Part shown: positions 11,501 through 23,734 of the stretch, in pieces
How positions within the stretch are numbered: position 1 is the first letter of the stretch
How the letters are laid out: each line of letters opens with the position of its first letter
DNA from: Bugula neritina
Taxonomy: Eukaryota; Bryozoa; Gymnolaemata; Cheilostomatida; Bugulidae
DNA length: 62,000 bases
Direction: 5' to 3'
Assembly: GCA_964035545.1 (NCBI GenBank)
Contig: OZ037773.1
Coordinates: forward strand, 3,913,251-3,975,250
Program-made: the position numbers and the translations under genes
Notes under the pieces: model-generated
What the model was told of the DNA's origin: nothing
Seen by the model: only the letters and a program-made list of their open reading frames with translations
Database searches by the model: none

Positions 11501-13289
11501 AAATTAGTGGACTCTTTCTCTAGTCTAACACTAGAGGATACTACTGCCCAGCCAGGTATTGCTTTATGTTATATTTTATTTTATTTTATTTTATTATATG
11601 TTGTATTACATTTTATTACGTTGTATATCGCATTATATATGAGATGATATTTCATCAATTGAGTAAACACTTACTGCATTAGCAATCTTCTGCTGTAAAT
11701 ACATTAATATACACTAATTACCATACAACTTGTAGTGACTTGTCAGTTGTCTTCTTTTTATAGCCAACCGTCAAGAGTAGATAACTTTGGATATGTTGTA
11801 ATTGAAACTTTTTTATAACATAATTATATTATAATTTTTTTTCTTTCCCATTAAATAAATTGGTTACGGGAATTATAATTCAATCTCAATAATTTTAATT
11901 TTATAAATATAACATCTGCTTCCAACTCAACAGTTACACCATTTCCTGTTGGTAAAACACAATAGCCTTAGGAATTATGGCTCCAATTATATGAAGTCAT
12001 TTTTTCAAATGTCCACATTTATAATTGGATAGTATGTTATTATTTAACAAAAAACAATGTACAATAACTCAAAAGTATAATTATATAATGTTTCTTGTTG
12101 GAGTTGTCTAACCTCTTTTATGCAGTCATTTAATGTTGCCTTGTTATTTATATTTTAGGGAACCCATCTCGGGATATTGAGATGGAAAAGAATGAAGCAG
12201 CCAGACTCTGCTTGAGAGAGAAAGTGGCCCTGAAGAGGCTGCCCAAACCAAACTTAATAAATCAATTGCCTAGCGTTGATCTGTCCAAAAAGGTTAAATG
12301 CGTTCATCGGTGTTTCCAAGACACATATTTAGGCCACCAAAATGGAGTCATCAAAGTTTCAGAAAATAATGATGTCATCGACGATTTTATCGTAACCAAG
12401 ATGATGGTGATGTCCGTTTCAGTAGAAATGGATCGGCTATACACGCTAGAATATGACTGGGCATCCTTTTTTGTGCGAGTCTACAACATGGCCGGCGAGC
12501 CTTTAAACGGATGGCAACATCATGATAAGAAGTTTGAAAGTAATAAACTGGTCGTAGTGGATGGTAAAGTTGTCGTTCCAAATAGAGAGAAAGCGCAGCT
12601 GAATATTTACAAAGCAGAAGATGGTACAGAATTACCCAGTGTACCCTGTGATATTCTGAGGAAGTCAGGCACGACCTCCATCTGTAGTCCCGACTCGGAG
12701 ACCGTCATTGTGGCTGTGTGCAATTTCCGAATGTGCCGTATTGATTTGAGTACACGTGAGGTAGTGGAGTGGCCCACTGGCTATAAAGCTGCGCTCAGCA
12801 TGACATGCTTTGGCAGAGACTTCCTGCTCGTGGCTGGCCAATCTTCTTTCAAAGTGGAGCTCACTATTATCAATGCTAACACAGGTAAGTGTGCCCAAAA
12901 GTATTTTGTGTTGAGCAGTAACCACTGGAGGGGGTATTAGAGCCTCTCCTCTACCGCCTGGTTTATTAAACATTTACTAATTACTAGAGGATTGGCTAGG
13001 ATTGATAGCTTTGGAGTTGTTCTTCTTTATTTGATGCTTTTTTAAACTAATATTATGTGTTATTACTGACAGAATTCCATCCCAGTAAGTTGTAACTTTT
13101 TTGCTTTTATATTCGTAATTCTTTATATGGAAATGTTTGATTTGCTCAGGTGCTGTGGAGGGCACACTCGACTGCGGACAAACTCGGAGAACAAAGTTTG
13201 TTATCCCCGACCTGCACACTGATGGGAACACCCTGGCTGTCTCCCAGTCCTTTAACAAGCAAATCTTGTTCTACTCTTTTAATAGTTAA
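2514..13289 (+). CDS. TRIM-like protein: degenerate RING, B-box, coiled coil, propeller-like C-terminus
   Basis: Nine exons join in frame: 2514-2597, 2890-3035, 3307-3376, 3713-3875, 7769-7965, 9887-10054, 11468-11555, 12159-12884 and 13150-13289 (stop), giving 593 residues plus an uncertain start. Order: a PPPPY motif (WW-ligand type) near residue 24; a RING-like segment CEIC...LPCGNCYCLPC; a textbook B-box, C-x2-H-x8-C-x2-C-x4-C-x2-C-x5-H-x7-H, from CPIH onward and completed across a splice junction; about 140 residues of Lys/Glu-rich coiled coil; then about 290 residues resembling an NHL/WD-type beta-propeller, with repeated short hydrophobic strands. TRIM proteins are usually E3 ubiquitin ligases. 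Here the RING has Asn where the histidine ligand normally sits, and the last Cys-x2-Cys pair is missing, so ligase activity is doubtful. Intron 4 carries a DNA transposon and intron 5 a LINE. The TRIM class is clear; no orthologue is assigned. Confidence 0.85.
2598..2835. repeat. Degenerate minisatellite starting at a 5' splice site (TRIM-like intron 1)
   Basis: From the gtgagat donor onward the intron is a degenerate tandem array built on atctcaccttta and aatatcctacct, about 22-24 bases per unit, running to about 2835. Confidence 0.7.
3179..3308. repeat. Tandem copies of a 3' splice site (TRIM-like intron 2)
   Basis: About four degenerate copies of a 40-45 base unit containing tactctgttttagag lie in tandem. 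The last copy is the acceptor used before exon 3 (3307). The earlier ones end in ttttgcag, ttttagag and atttcagg, so each is a potential acceptor. Confidence 0.7.
5197..6667 (-). pseudogene. Decayed gene of a repeat-associated metazoan protein family, inside the TA element
   Basis: Read on the minus strand in several broken frames. 6667-6431 holds a segment around KLWAMCFIRPIF and the EGDWALHL motif. 6427-6182 continues with GIWPDMTIE. 5590-5404 has HGLSGCD followed by IGKGV. 5382-5197 ends with LPATDEAIGQCHQ. From memory this order (ERxGDW, GxWxDMxIEQ, HALTGCD, LPPTxDxLxxH) resembles a large family of uncharacterised proteins abundant in cnidarian and mollusc repeats. Frameshifts and an inserted LINE fragment at about 5590-6155 show it is dead. 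A role in mobilising the host element cannot be decided from this copy. Confidence 0.6.
5590..6155 (-). mobile_element. LINE C-terminal fragment (degenerate)
   Basis: The minus strand encodes TLMYGYQTGPLTQRQENKIS and, further on, DHITNDNIRRR. After stops come YGHVRRRDRDED and KRGRPKKRLMNTVKD. These are the conserved C-terminal blocks following the reverse transcriptase of many LINE proteins (SYGSETW, WxDHVTNEEVxRR, RGRPKxRWxDxV). Stops and frame changes make it a pseudogene. It is nested in the TA element and splits that element's own decayed gene. Confidence 0.65.
7966..8115. repeat. Minisatellite starting at a 5' splice site (TRIM-like intron 5)
   Basis: Directly from the gtaatg donor the intron reads as variants of cactataagtcactcagt for about 150 bases. 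Units vary slightly in length. No unique spacer separates exon 5 from the array. Confidence 0.8.
8140..9605 (-). mobile_element. 5'-truncated non-LTR retrotransposon (jockey/CR1-like reverse transcriptase)
   Basis: On the minus strand, 9605-9210 encodes SQFGFQ, FIDFSKAFDTINH and YLTNRTQ. After a frame break at about 9280, 9276-8362 encodes GVPQGSILGPVLFLLYINDL, the catalytic FADDTNLF motif, and a C-terminal SNWNKLP block. These are RT domains 1-7 plus thumb of the jockey/CR1 type. The 5' part, including the endonuclease, is missing. The 3' end is an (AAAC)n tail near 8148-8165. It lies antisense in TRIM-like intron 5. The copy cannot move autonomously. Confidence 0.9.
10110..10550. repeat. 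18-bp minisatellite (TRIM-like intron 6)
   Basis: About 24 units of tgtatcatgacaggtgtg with frequent gtgcttg variants, starting about 55 bases after the donor of exon 6. Because the unit length is a multiple of three, it opens spurious reading frames on both strands. Confidence 0.9.
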
Positions 13290-14607
13290 TTTTATTCAGC
13301 AGCTGAACTAGTGTTGGTTACCTAGTGTGATTGCAATGTGCTCATATATTTTAATATCTTCAGTGTGAAGCACTTCTCATCTTCTAATGGAATGTTTTCT
13401 AAAGGAATGCATTCCAGGCACTTTTTCTATTCAAGCAAAAAACTAGATGTTTTCTTTTTGATTTCCACTGACTTATAATGTTCAAAGGTTGTGATTTCAG
13501 TTTCAGGTCATTTATATGTTGGCAATATTTCAGTTACTGATAATATTGCTGTTTACTTTTTTAGATAATGATTCAATGTATTTTTATAGTTGTAGAGTAT
13601 TTTAGGAGAATATAGCTTTTGTAGTGGAATATTATTTTTGTAGAATTATTTGCTAGGTTTTAATTACCAGTGATTTACTGGCTATACTGTGACTGAAGTG
13701 CTTATTGTTAATTTCTTTCATAACATATCTGTTTTATCTACAGCATATTGTATTTTTGTATTAAAGCTTACACCTGCATTTTACTTGAAATCAATTCAGT
13801 TGGAGTCACTCCACTAGATGACGCTAAGCTTTATTTATTCTTATACTAGAGTATGTATGATTTCAGAAAGCTAACTCTAATACCTAATAATGTGCTTTTA
13901 AAAGTTAAAGTTTGCTTCCCATATTTTTTATATATTTTTAGTAATTGTTAATTGATTACCAATGATTACTAATTACTAGCGAAACAGTAGTGACTGCTTA
14001 ATTACAATTAGTTAGTAAATTTGTATTAATAGTAATTTAGTAACTAGTAACTATAAGCTAGAAGTAATTATTAAAACAGGTTTTTTATTTTAATATGATT
14101 TTTTTGCCAATATTGGTTACTGATTACTATATACAACTATTTGATAACAGTAACTCATTCACTTAGACTTATTCAAGCTCTGGACCTTTAAATTTTGCTG
14201 CAATTTGCAAATTTTCAAATGCAAGTTACAGGAATTCAAGCTCCTGTGTATCATTTATGTAGTAACAATACGCAACCACTTTCTATATTTATCACCTTCT
14301 AATACTTCGAATTTTCTCTGCTATGATGATGTAATAGTTCAATAAAAAAAGTTTAAAATGCTGACCTCAGTTTACAGGAAGTGTTTTGCAGAAGCTATGG
14401 CAGCTTAGTTCCGCCAGCCACTTCATATTGTTGGATCACAGTGTATTTAGTTATCTAGACATAAATTAAAGTGTTTAATTATTGTGTTTATTCATCTGTA
14501 TTTATCATATAATGCTGTTGAGCAGTATAATGAACCATGATATTATTTCTTGCATTAAAAATATAATATTAAGTGTGCACATATATAATATAAGCACAAA
14601 AGGGTCT
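13290..14607. other. 3' flank of the TRIM-like gene
   Basis: AT-rich with no exon seen. Possible polyadenylation signals are attaaa near 13761 and aataaa near 14340. The segment probably contains the TRIM-like 3' UTR and intergenic DNA. Confidence 0.5.
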
Positions 14608-15625
<1,018 letters not shown>

Positions 15626-16334
15626 GAAAAAAATACTTACATCATTATGTTATACCAGTTAATTTACATGATGCTGCATGTAAATTCTATAATATATGCA
15701 CAGCTCATGTTTATACATAAAAAAATTTTACAGTAGAATATTACAGATTTCAAAGTTACGTTGAAATGGTATATTTTATTATTTATAGAACTAATTACCT
15801 TATAAGCACATGTTGGCAAACTAAATGCATTTTTTGGTATATATCTTTTGGAAAATAATAGTTTATGGTTAAAATAATTTTACATACGACCCATAATTTC
15901 TCAAATTTTAAAGCAAATTTGACAGAGCTCTGATAAAAATATATTATGCAGTTCTCTTTTTGAGTCAAAATTTTGAAGCATAAAGTTACGTGCTAGGCAA
16001 CATGTTAGCTTTTAAAGGAAACAACTTCTAAATTAATACATCTAAGGTAAAAACAATGCAAATATCATAAACAATCGAACAATCATTGCATTCATAATAG
16101 TAATATAATATACGAAAATGTGTGTAGAGGTTCATTGTAACAATAGGACACTAAATTTCCTTATATGGTTTGCATATTTTCCCAACAATCAAACTGTTAC
16201 TATACTTAATAGATTAGGCAAATTAAACAAAATGGTGGTATTGAGTGAGATTTATTATTTCAGCGTTCCTTTATTGCAAACTACTGTATGTGCGTATTTT
16301 TATTACCCTTTTTCATTTTTTGCTTGATCAATAG
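15626..16334. other. AT-rich segment with a candidate 22-base microexon
   Basis: Most of this segment shows nothing. At 16264-16285 an acceptor (atttcag) and donor (gtatgt) bracket 22 bases whose phase joins the exon at 16335 and would add FLYCKLL before IGAAG, making a hydrophobic stretch. This is only a phase-compatible candidate; the true 5' exons of the next gene were not found. Confidence 0.25.
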
Positions 16335-17526
16335 GATTGGCGCAGCAGGGAGCTTTGTAGACTCGTAAGTTGAGATGAGTATTTTGTAAAATAATTGAAT
16401 TAAATAGGTGTTATTGACCATGTAATAATATTTATTTAAAAAGCAACTTGATTTTAGTAGACAGATACAGCATTGAGTTGGAATATTGTAATAGTTGTTG
16501 GTGACACTGGGAAGGGCACTGCTGAGGAAATAGCTTTTATAAGTTTTGAAGCTTATTAGTTCAAGTTATTATCTTCTTAGTATTTCACAATTTATTACAT
16601 TTACCGTTTATAGTATTACTAATAGTGAGAGGAAAATCTTTCAATAAAACTCATTTTTAAGTTAAAAGTTTTCATTATGATGAGAAACCTTCATAATTGA
16701 AAGTGGCAAAGCCTCAGACTATGCTAGCAACATAAACTGAGGGCTTTTAATGTAGCTCAGTAATAGATGGGACCATACGTTCTTCCTGATGTCACTAACA
16801 ACTAGGGCATGAACCCCATGATGTGTGTCAGCATAGAGCTTATCTAATAGCCTACAGATGCTTGCTTGCTTGCTTCTTTATTGCTGTATGTTTAATTTCA
16901 CTGTAAAAAGTTACCAAGCAATCATGTAACTTTTGCAACTTCAGCCAAGCATATATGAGCCAAGTTTAATTAAAATTTAATAAATATTTTAGTTGGACAA
17001 GATATGGATCTGCAACTGTTGCAAAAATTGATGTGGTGAAGGAAGATAAGCCTGTTGAGGCAGAAGAGCCCAAGTGGGGAACAGGAAAGATGGCTGGAGA
17101 TGAGATGGTGGTGAAAGAAGATGAGGCTGTTATAAATGGACAGGCAGATCGTGATATCAAAGGTTCAGAAAAAGTCGATAAAATTGAGCATGACAAGGAA
17201 AGCAATGATACTACAAAGGTGGTCAATAAAAATGGATTGGTAGAAGCTGGAGAGGAGATCACTAATAATGGATATATTAATGGTGAGTTAGTGTTGAGCA
17301 TAGATACGTAAACTTATATTTCCTCCATATAGCATCTGAAGATTCTGAAGATGTCTCAAGTCGCATCATTTGTACCCTGTGATGTATGATGTATGATATA
17401 CTATAAGAAAAACTGACAATCCTCTTCGTTGTAGGAGAAAAAGTGACAAGAGAGGGAAATTCTAGACAAAAAAGATTTAGAAAGTTCTTGCAGAGGGTGT
17501 GTTGTTGTGCACCAGAGAACGACTAG
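16335..17526 (+). CDS. Small unrecognised charged protein, 5' end unresolved
   Basis: Three exons join in frame: 16335-16364, 16993-17282 and 17435-17526 (stop), with clean acceptors (caatag, ttttag, ttgtag) and donors (gtaagt, gtgagt). The visible part is about 137 residues: a short Gly/Ala segment (IGAAGSFVDSW), about 90 Glu/Lys/Asp-rich residues, and a basic tail RQKRFRKFLQRVCCCAPEND. The three adjacent cysteines after a basic amphipathic stretch would suit palmitoylation, but that is inference. An aataaa lies near 17597. Splice-phase agreement across three exons supports a real gene; I do not recognise the family. It precedes two minus-strand membrane-protein genes but shares no obvious sequence with them. 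Confidence 0.6.
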
Positions 17527-17914
17527 TGTAATTCCTTTGTGTTTTTATATAATGTTATCATGGGTGTCTAGCTACTTTTTTGTATATAATTTGATAATAA
17601 AATAATACAGTGCCATACGTAATATATTATAATGCTAATAGACATTTTAATTGGTGCAAACACTGAAATTTCACTTGAATAAAAAACCATTCTTTACCTG
17701 GAATGATATATGATAGCAACACCTACTTTCCATGTTTCTACTTGTGCCATGTTATAGTGAACAAGATCATATTCTAAACATTTATTGCAAAGTAGTGCAT
17801 GAAATATATAAACATAGAAATCAAATTAAAACACCTAAACATTTAATATGCAATATTGAAAAGTCTGCATATTATATAATATAAAATACTAAGATGTACC
17901 AGAAGCTATAAATC

Positions 17915-18064
<150 letters not shown>

Positions 18065-18224
18065 CTTTTTATACCTACTAGCTCTAGCATCTATAGCATG
18101 TCGTATTTAATGCCACATGAAACCTTCTTGCTGGTATGACAGCCAACTTATAATTTTCTAAATTTATAGAAAGACTAATTTTACAATTCAAATTGATTGA
18201 GTGCATGGATATTTAAATTAATCT

Positions 18225-18500
18225 TTTTGCTCAATAAATATCCTCTTTGGTTTCATTCATACTGATTATATATCAACTGTGTGCTGAACATATGGCATAA
18301 TTGTAGTTATTTTGTTACAATAAAGAGTAGTAACTCTAGATTAAAGATATAAACAAATTGTCTCAATACAAATTTACAGGTATTTACTTTTCAAGTATAA
18401 AATGTTAGTAATAATATAAATTAGTATTTAATTACATTCAAGAGACTCAATTCTGTTGTGACACCTCTGATAGTTGGTAATCTAAGATATAATGCCATTA
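18225..18500. repeat. Dispersed non-coding duplicate, copy 1 (other copy 32785-33085)
   Basis: The two segments share colinear blocks in the same orientation, for example ttggtttcattca, atcaactgt, tttacttttxxxxtataaa and cacctctgata. They are clearly homologous by eye, with many substitutions. No coding frame runs through either. Confidence 0.65.
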
Positions 18501-18548
18501 TGTGTTTAATCACTAAAAAATTATGCCAATGGAGAATTGGTGAGGTAG

Positions 18549-18703
18549 GTGCAGTAATGGAGAAATTGAGAAAAGCCTGTGTTCTAGATTAGAAATGTAG
18601 CAAAAGAAGTTATGTTCTTGCAAGAATTTAAACCTGCATCCCAAACCAAAATTTAATAAAATAGTTAAAGAAGTTAGGTTATCTCAATTTCTCCACTACT
18701 GCT
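18549..18703. repeat. Inverted repeat pair, about 22-bp arms
   Basis: gcagtaatggagaaattgag near 18550 is complementary, with one or two mismatches, to ctcaatttctccactactgc near 18681. The loop is roughly 105 bases. It could be a small foldback or MITE remnant. Confidence 0.6.
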
Positions 18704-18975
18704 CCTTAATGGAATTATACTTCTGAGTCATCTCGGAGCTTACAACCTCCAGCAGGACGGATTACCACACAGACCACGGCTTGCAAGCAGACATCATAGT
18801 GGTTATATGGGGGATTGCTTATGATGACCAAAAATACCAATTCAAAACATATAATTACCAGAACAATAAGGAAACAATTATTTATCTATCATTATAACAA
18901 ATAAAACAGTAAATTAGTAAAAGTAAGGCAAAAAATGATGATATAAAAAATTAGACAGTTGGAATGCATCTTGTG

Positions 18976-21900
18976 TTATTTGATGGTTAATGTCCTAATT
19001 TTTGTTTGAGTACCACAATCAGCTGTTTTTGGCCTTTGTGCTGAATAATCTATGAATTCTAGTTCAGTTTGGGTGGATTGACTTTTTGTGGATATTTCTG
19101 GAGCTGAGGCAACTTTGCTAGAGCAAGCTGGGTCAAAGGGGGTTGGTGATAATGATAGTGGGGTAGATAGGGGAGATGGTGTTGTGGCTTGAGTTGATGG
19201 CACTGAAGGATGTGTAATTGTCGATGATAGTGTTAAAGATTGTATTGATGGTGTTGAAGGTTGTGGTAGTGGTGTTGGAGAGTGTGCTGATGGTGTTGGA
19301 GAGTGTGCTGATGGTGTTGGAGAGTGCGCTGATGGTGTTGGAGAGTGCGCTGATGGTGTTGAAGGTTGGGTTAATGGTGTTGGAGATATGATTGGTGACT
19401 TTAAAGAGAGCGCTAATGATTTTGAGACTTTAGCTGATGATGTTGAAAACCGCGTTGATGGTGACGATCGATCAGAGTTTTCTTCCTCTCTAGGTATGTC
19501 AGGAAAAAAAAACTGCCAATACAGCTCCACTAATGCCTCCAATCAACGTACACAGCATTCCTTTTGTCTTGTAGCTACTCCTAGTCTTTTTACATTTGGC
19601 TGTAAACACACATGTGAAACATAAGTTAACATGCAGTTAGAACTGGTACTAGGGGATATATGTTATATGTATAGCATGTAACATTTTTAACATATTGCTG
19701 TCAGTATAATATATGCATTGCAAATTCACATGTTAAGAATTAATTCAAGTCATAGAAATATTTTTTTTATTTTTTGCAAATAAATAGTTTTAAAACTATA
19801 AGGCTAGTTGTAGCTGAAAATAACGTATAGCATTAAAACTCATAATCATGATACTTACATTTTGACTTCTTATTGTTGGCTTTTTTTAGCTTTTTGCACT
19901 TGATTTCAATTCTTAACAAATCAACGACAGTTGTCTGTTGAGTGGGTGCTGCTGTAGCAGTATTTATGGTAGATAAGTTTGAAATGGTTGTAGAATTTGA
20001 AGGAAAAGCTAAAGCTAAATAGAAAAAAAAGTGCAAGAAAAAACATCAAAATAATATGACAAAGCAAACCAATAAGTTTCAATAGATTATATATACAGTT
20101 TGCCGCTGAGTGTGGCCAATTGCATAATCTTTCAAAAGAATTGGCTCAATACATCTTGCAACAGGTTCTCTAAATCTTGCTTCTATTGAATACATAATTT
20201 CAGCTTATTGCAGCCTGTTTTATATAAATATTATTTTAAATACACAGCCAACTAACATAACAAAGCCATATGTTGCATTACTACAATGTGTTGCACGCAT
20301 AAAAGTGAGAATTGTCTTACATGTGTCAAACTGGCTGACATTGAAAGAAGCGTCAGTCTCCTGTCCATATAACATCTTCCTGTATAACAAGCATTTTGTA
20401 AAAAGACATTTAGCAGCAAGAGCACTATCTTAAAGAAAAATTTGCAATAAAAAAGTTAAGACAACAACTTAAGTATTTTTGTGAGTAATAATGCAAATGC
20501 ATGTTTAGGCTTTTACTAAAAATATTTTTGCTCAAAATCGGTCCTATAACTTTTCAAACAATTAAAATTTGATATTTTAAATTTACTTTGGAGACAGGGA
20601 TGTAGTGGCAAAAATATTCTAGGCCATACTCTCAGGCCGGGGGTCCAGGGGGCCGCCCAGGCCCCCGGCGGGGTCCGGGGCAGCGCCCCGGCCGCCGAAG
20701 CCCTCAGAGCGCTTCTGATACAAATTTATGCAATTTAAAGCCATTGTGAATTATAATTCTTCTGAAAAAAATATGTGTTGAAATGTGCACCTCGCTATTA
20801 TTTTCATACCATACCAGCTACATGACGACTGGGCATTGCTGCAAACTACATAAATATTCAGTCTTGTCCCATACCTGTTGACTGTAATGTAATGTAATGT
20901 AGTCTTACTCAACTGCAGTTAGGTTTGTTCTGACACTAAGTCCAACCTGTACAGAAAAATTGCTGAAGAGCTCAAAAAGATGGAAGGATAGAGACAGGTA
21001 ACAAGTGCTCTCCAAATGTAACCTGATTACTTCAAATATCTAATACACTGACGTGCACAGAAAAAGAATTATAGATCAGGACAGAGGAAGATTGCAAATC
21101 GGAAAATGTGTGTTGGTTATTTATAAAAAGCAATTTGAATTGATAACTCATTGGTTGAAAACCTATTTGGAGTTTATTAGAATACTAGTCTAATCCATAA
21201 GGAGATACCACCACACCTCCTTACACACAATAAAGCACACCTAAGAATAGTATGTTAACTTAGTTTTAAAGTAAAACCCCTGAGCTTCCACTAGACACAT
21301 CAAGGAAATATACCCCAAAAGAACAAATTTGACAGGTTCAATATGTGTTAACCTAGGAGATGATTAAATGTAAAGCCAGACGGTAGTACAATCAAACATA
21401 AAAGGTTACTTATGGTGGTGTTCAGTTTGCAAAACCTCATTGCATTGATCATTAACATGCAATAACGCAACCAAAATGTGGATATAGTACCTGTAGACCT
21501 CAGTGATAAATTTTCATTAACCTCTCCTACACACCTGGTACTGTTTGCTGAAGACATTTTGATTTTATTTCTGGATTTCAAGTTGGTTTTTTTTTCAAAT
21601 TTCATTGCTTATTGACAAAATGCAAGTCTACACAAGATAGATAAGGGCAACCTTCTAGCTGTCACTGCCTTGCTGAGGCCACATTATTGGTATATTATAA
21701 GAATTCAGTCCCGCCAAATAAAACCATACTTAGCCTAATTGTGCTAGAATTAAAATTTAAAAACTATGCTTTAGATCTTCCTGTTCCTCAGAGCACCTGA
21801 TTTTTCAAATTTTCAATATTTTTTTGCAAGGTTATAGACAAAAATCTACTATTTTTGGCCAATTTTACCTGAAAAGTTTATTTTTCAATCCCTGCCAAAT

Positions 21901-23048
21901 ATCTCAGCAGGAAAGCATGGTATTTGAATAAAACAAACACTGTCGGAAACCTGAGAAATTTATGCATAGCAAACTTTCTTATCTTTTCAATAGCCTTCAT
22001 AGATTTTCTACAAGTTAGTGATTTATACACTGAAGTTGAAATATTTTTTCCTTAGTAATCACTAATGCGCAGCATTTCGCGCTTCAGTGAACACGTAGAG
22101 ATGAGAAGATGGAATGTTGATAGCTGCTTATATTCATAGTGTAATCTCAGGCTAAACAATCACAAGTAGGCAACACGCATGCCACCCACATAGCATTAAC
22201 ATACCAAGAACTTAAACTAGATTATGAGCGAAATTTATGATAGTCTCAGTGAGGATGCCCTAACTATCCTGTGCACTAATCAGTAACACTTTCAAAAAAT
22301 ATATGCCCATACGGGCGTATGGCCAAGAACAGCCTATTTTCTTTTAGGCCATACGGCGTATGGGACCGTATGGGTACCACTACATCCCTGTTTGGAGATG
22401 ACGAAGGCACTTATACAAAAAACTGACAAATCTAATGAAGTTAAATGCTTTTTTTAGATTGCATACCAGGGTTGGGGTCAGTTACCTATAAATGCAATCA
22501 ATTACAATTACAATTATATGGTAATGTAATTATTTACAATATTGCAATTACTTTTGTTCTCACGAGGAACAAATGGAAGTTATGTAACTTCATTTCTGGA
22601 GTCCAACTATCTGGGGCAATTTTGATAACTGAGAATCTTCTTTTTCTCAACAGTGATTAATAGGGTGATACAAAACCACATTTAATTAATCTGAACTTTT
22701 TGTTAACCAATAAGCATTGTAGGAAAAGTATGAATTTTATAAGATTTAAAAATTTGAAGTAGTTGTTATGCAATTGTAAAAATCATTTACATTGACTTTG
22801 TAATTAATTATAATTACATATAAAATTACTTTTTTATACATCAATATTGCAAATTATATTCAATTAGTTGAAAAAATGTGATTAGTTACAACTAATTACA
22901 ATTACAATTACCCCAAACCTGCTGTATGCCTTCAGACTACTGCTTAGCACTATGAATACTTTTCTATTAAGTTTCACAAATCTTGCAAAACTTACCCATA
23001 GAAAATCAGGATCAGTACCGCAAGAGTTGAACCATTTATAGCAGCCAT
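18976..23048 (-). CDS. Single-pass membrane protein with Ser/Pro/Thr repeat tail and TQT motifs (homopolymer frame break)
   Basis: Four exons on the minus strand: 23048-22996, 20379-20321, 20014-19859 and 19599-18976. Exon 1 starts MAAINGSTLAVLILIFYG, a good signal peptide. Exons 2-3 give a short Asn/Thr/Ser-rich ectodomain with several N-x-S/T sites and a Lys-rich stretch. Exon 4 encodes a Gly-containing transmembrane helix (LCTLIGGISGAVLAVFF), then a tail with four copies of SPTPSAH and a C-terminus carrying STQTE and CGTQTK. The two halves of exon 4 are in different frames: a run of nine A (plus strand, 19504-19512) must be one base shorter to connect them. That is a sequencing error, an allele or a real mutation. 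A 1.8-kb hAT-like element sits in intron 1. The topology and tail motifs match the gene at 27.7-31.1 kb. Function unknown. Confidence 0.65.
20597..22390. mobile_element. hAT-like DNA element, copy 1, with 8-bp target duplication
   Basis: Terminal inverted repeats CAGGGATGTAGTGG and CCACTACATCCCTG are perfect over 14 bases. Direct repeats TTTGGAGA at 20589-20596 and 22391-22398 are a perfect 8-bp target duplication, diagnostic of the hAT superfamily. Inside the left end is a strikingly GC-rich block (about 20635-20705). Inside the right end are palindromic subterminal motifs around CCATACGGCGTATGG. A short minus-strand coding remnant (21605-21348) is shared with copy 2. No complete transposase is visible, so it is probably non-autonomous. 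It lies in intron 1 of the membrane-protein gene. Confidence 0.92.
22467..22921. mobile_element. hAT-type MITE (old)
   Basis: Ends CAGGGTTGGGGT and ACCCCAAACCTG form an imperfect 12-bp inverted repeat, followed inward by AATTAC-rich subterminal repeats on both sides. The flanking octamers ttgcatac and ctgtatgc agree at five of eight positions, consistent with a decayed target duplication. Confidence 0.65.
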
Positions 23049-23527
23049 TATGTCACAGGAAGAAATCAGGCAGTTGTGAATCAGTAGTTAGTATTTTCTC
23101 GTTTAGTATCTACAAAGATCACATCTTTCTGCTACAGCATTTCATTCTACTGATGTAGAAACTAATATTAGATAAACTCATACTATATATCTGGTCACAC
23201 AAAGCAGGACTTATACAAAATTGGTTTTTAGTGCAGTGTTTGCTTTGGTAGGGTAAAGTAACATATACGAAACTTTTTATCCACATGTAAAGCATAACTG
23301 CCTATTCTACACTTAATGGACATTCTAAAAAATGCACATACCATTTTATAAATTATGCTCCTCTGCTAATACCCCTTCACAGTACCCTTTCAATAATACC
23401 CCCTCTGCTAGCGTCACTTTATAACTTTCTACATTCTCAAACAATGACTCTCTATATGCAGCAAACTACGAACATCCCTCTACAAAACTTTTTCACCAAC
23501 ACTCTCTCTGATGAAAAAAAAACTCAC

Positions 23528-23734
23528 GCAAAGTTTATATAGTCACTATTCCTGTGACAAACCCTGATGGAAAGGGTTTTTGTTAAAGCGAGCTAAAAAC
23601 TTATTTAAATGAAGCACAGGAGCAATTATGACTAGATGCTCTCCCTAACATCACCAATGGCCTTTGTCCGGGCTCGAACCCATGACCTCAGGTTTACTAG
23701 GCAAACGCTCGAACCCCTACACCACGGCTGCTCC
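23528..23734 (-). mobile_element. tRNA-derived SINE, copy A
   Basis: On the minus strand it begins GGAGCAGCCGTGGTGTAGGGG (box A-like) and has box B GGTTCGAGCCC at 23680-23670. A conserved tRNA-unrelated body follows (gatgttaggxagagcatc, then acaaaaacccttt, then atagtgactatat). Related copies lie at 43712-43919 and 51268-51800, all in the same orientation. It is not a functional tRNA: the acceptor stem does not pair and the body extends beyond tRNA length. Confidence 0.85.

Noticed and set aside
23528-23734. tRNA gene on the minus strand (good box A and box B)
   Set aside because: No cloverleaf acceptor pairing, and a conserved non-tRNA body shared with two other copies; it is a SINE.
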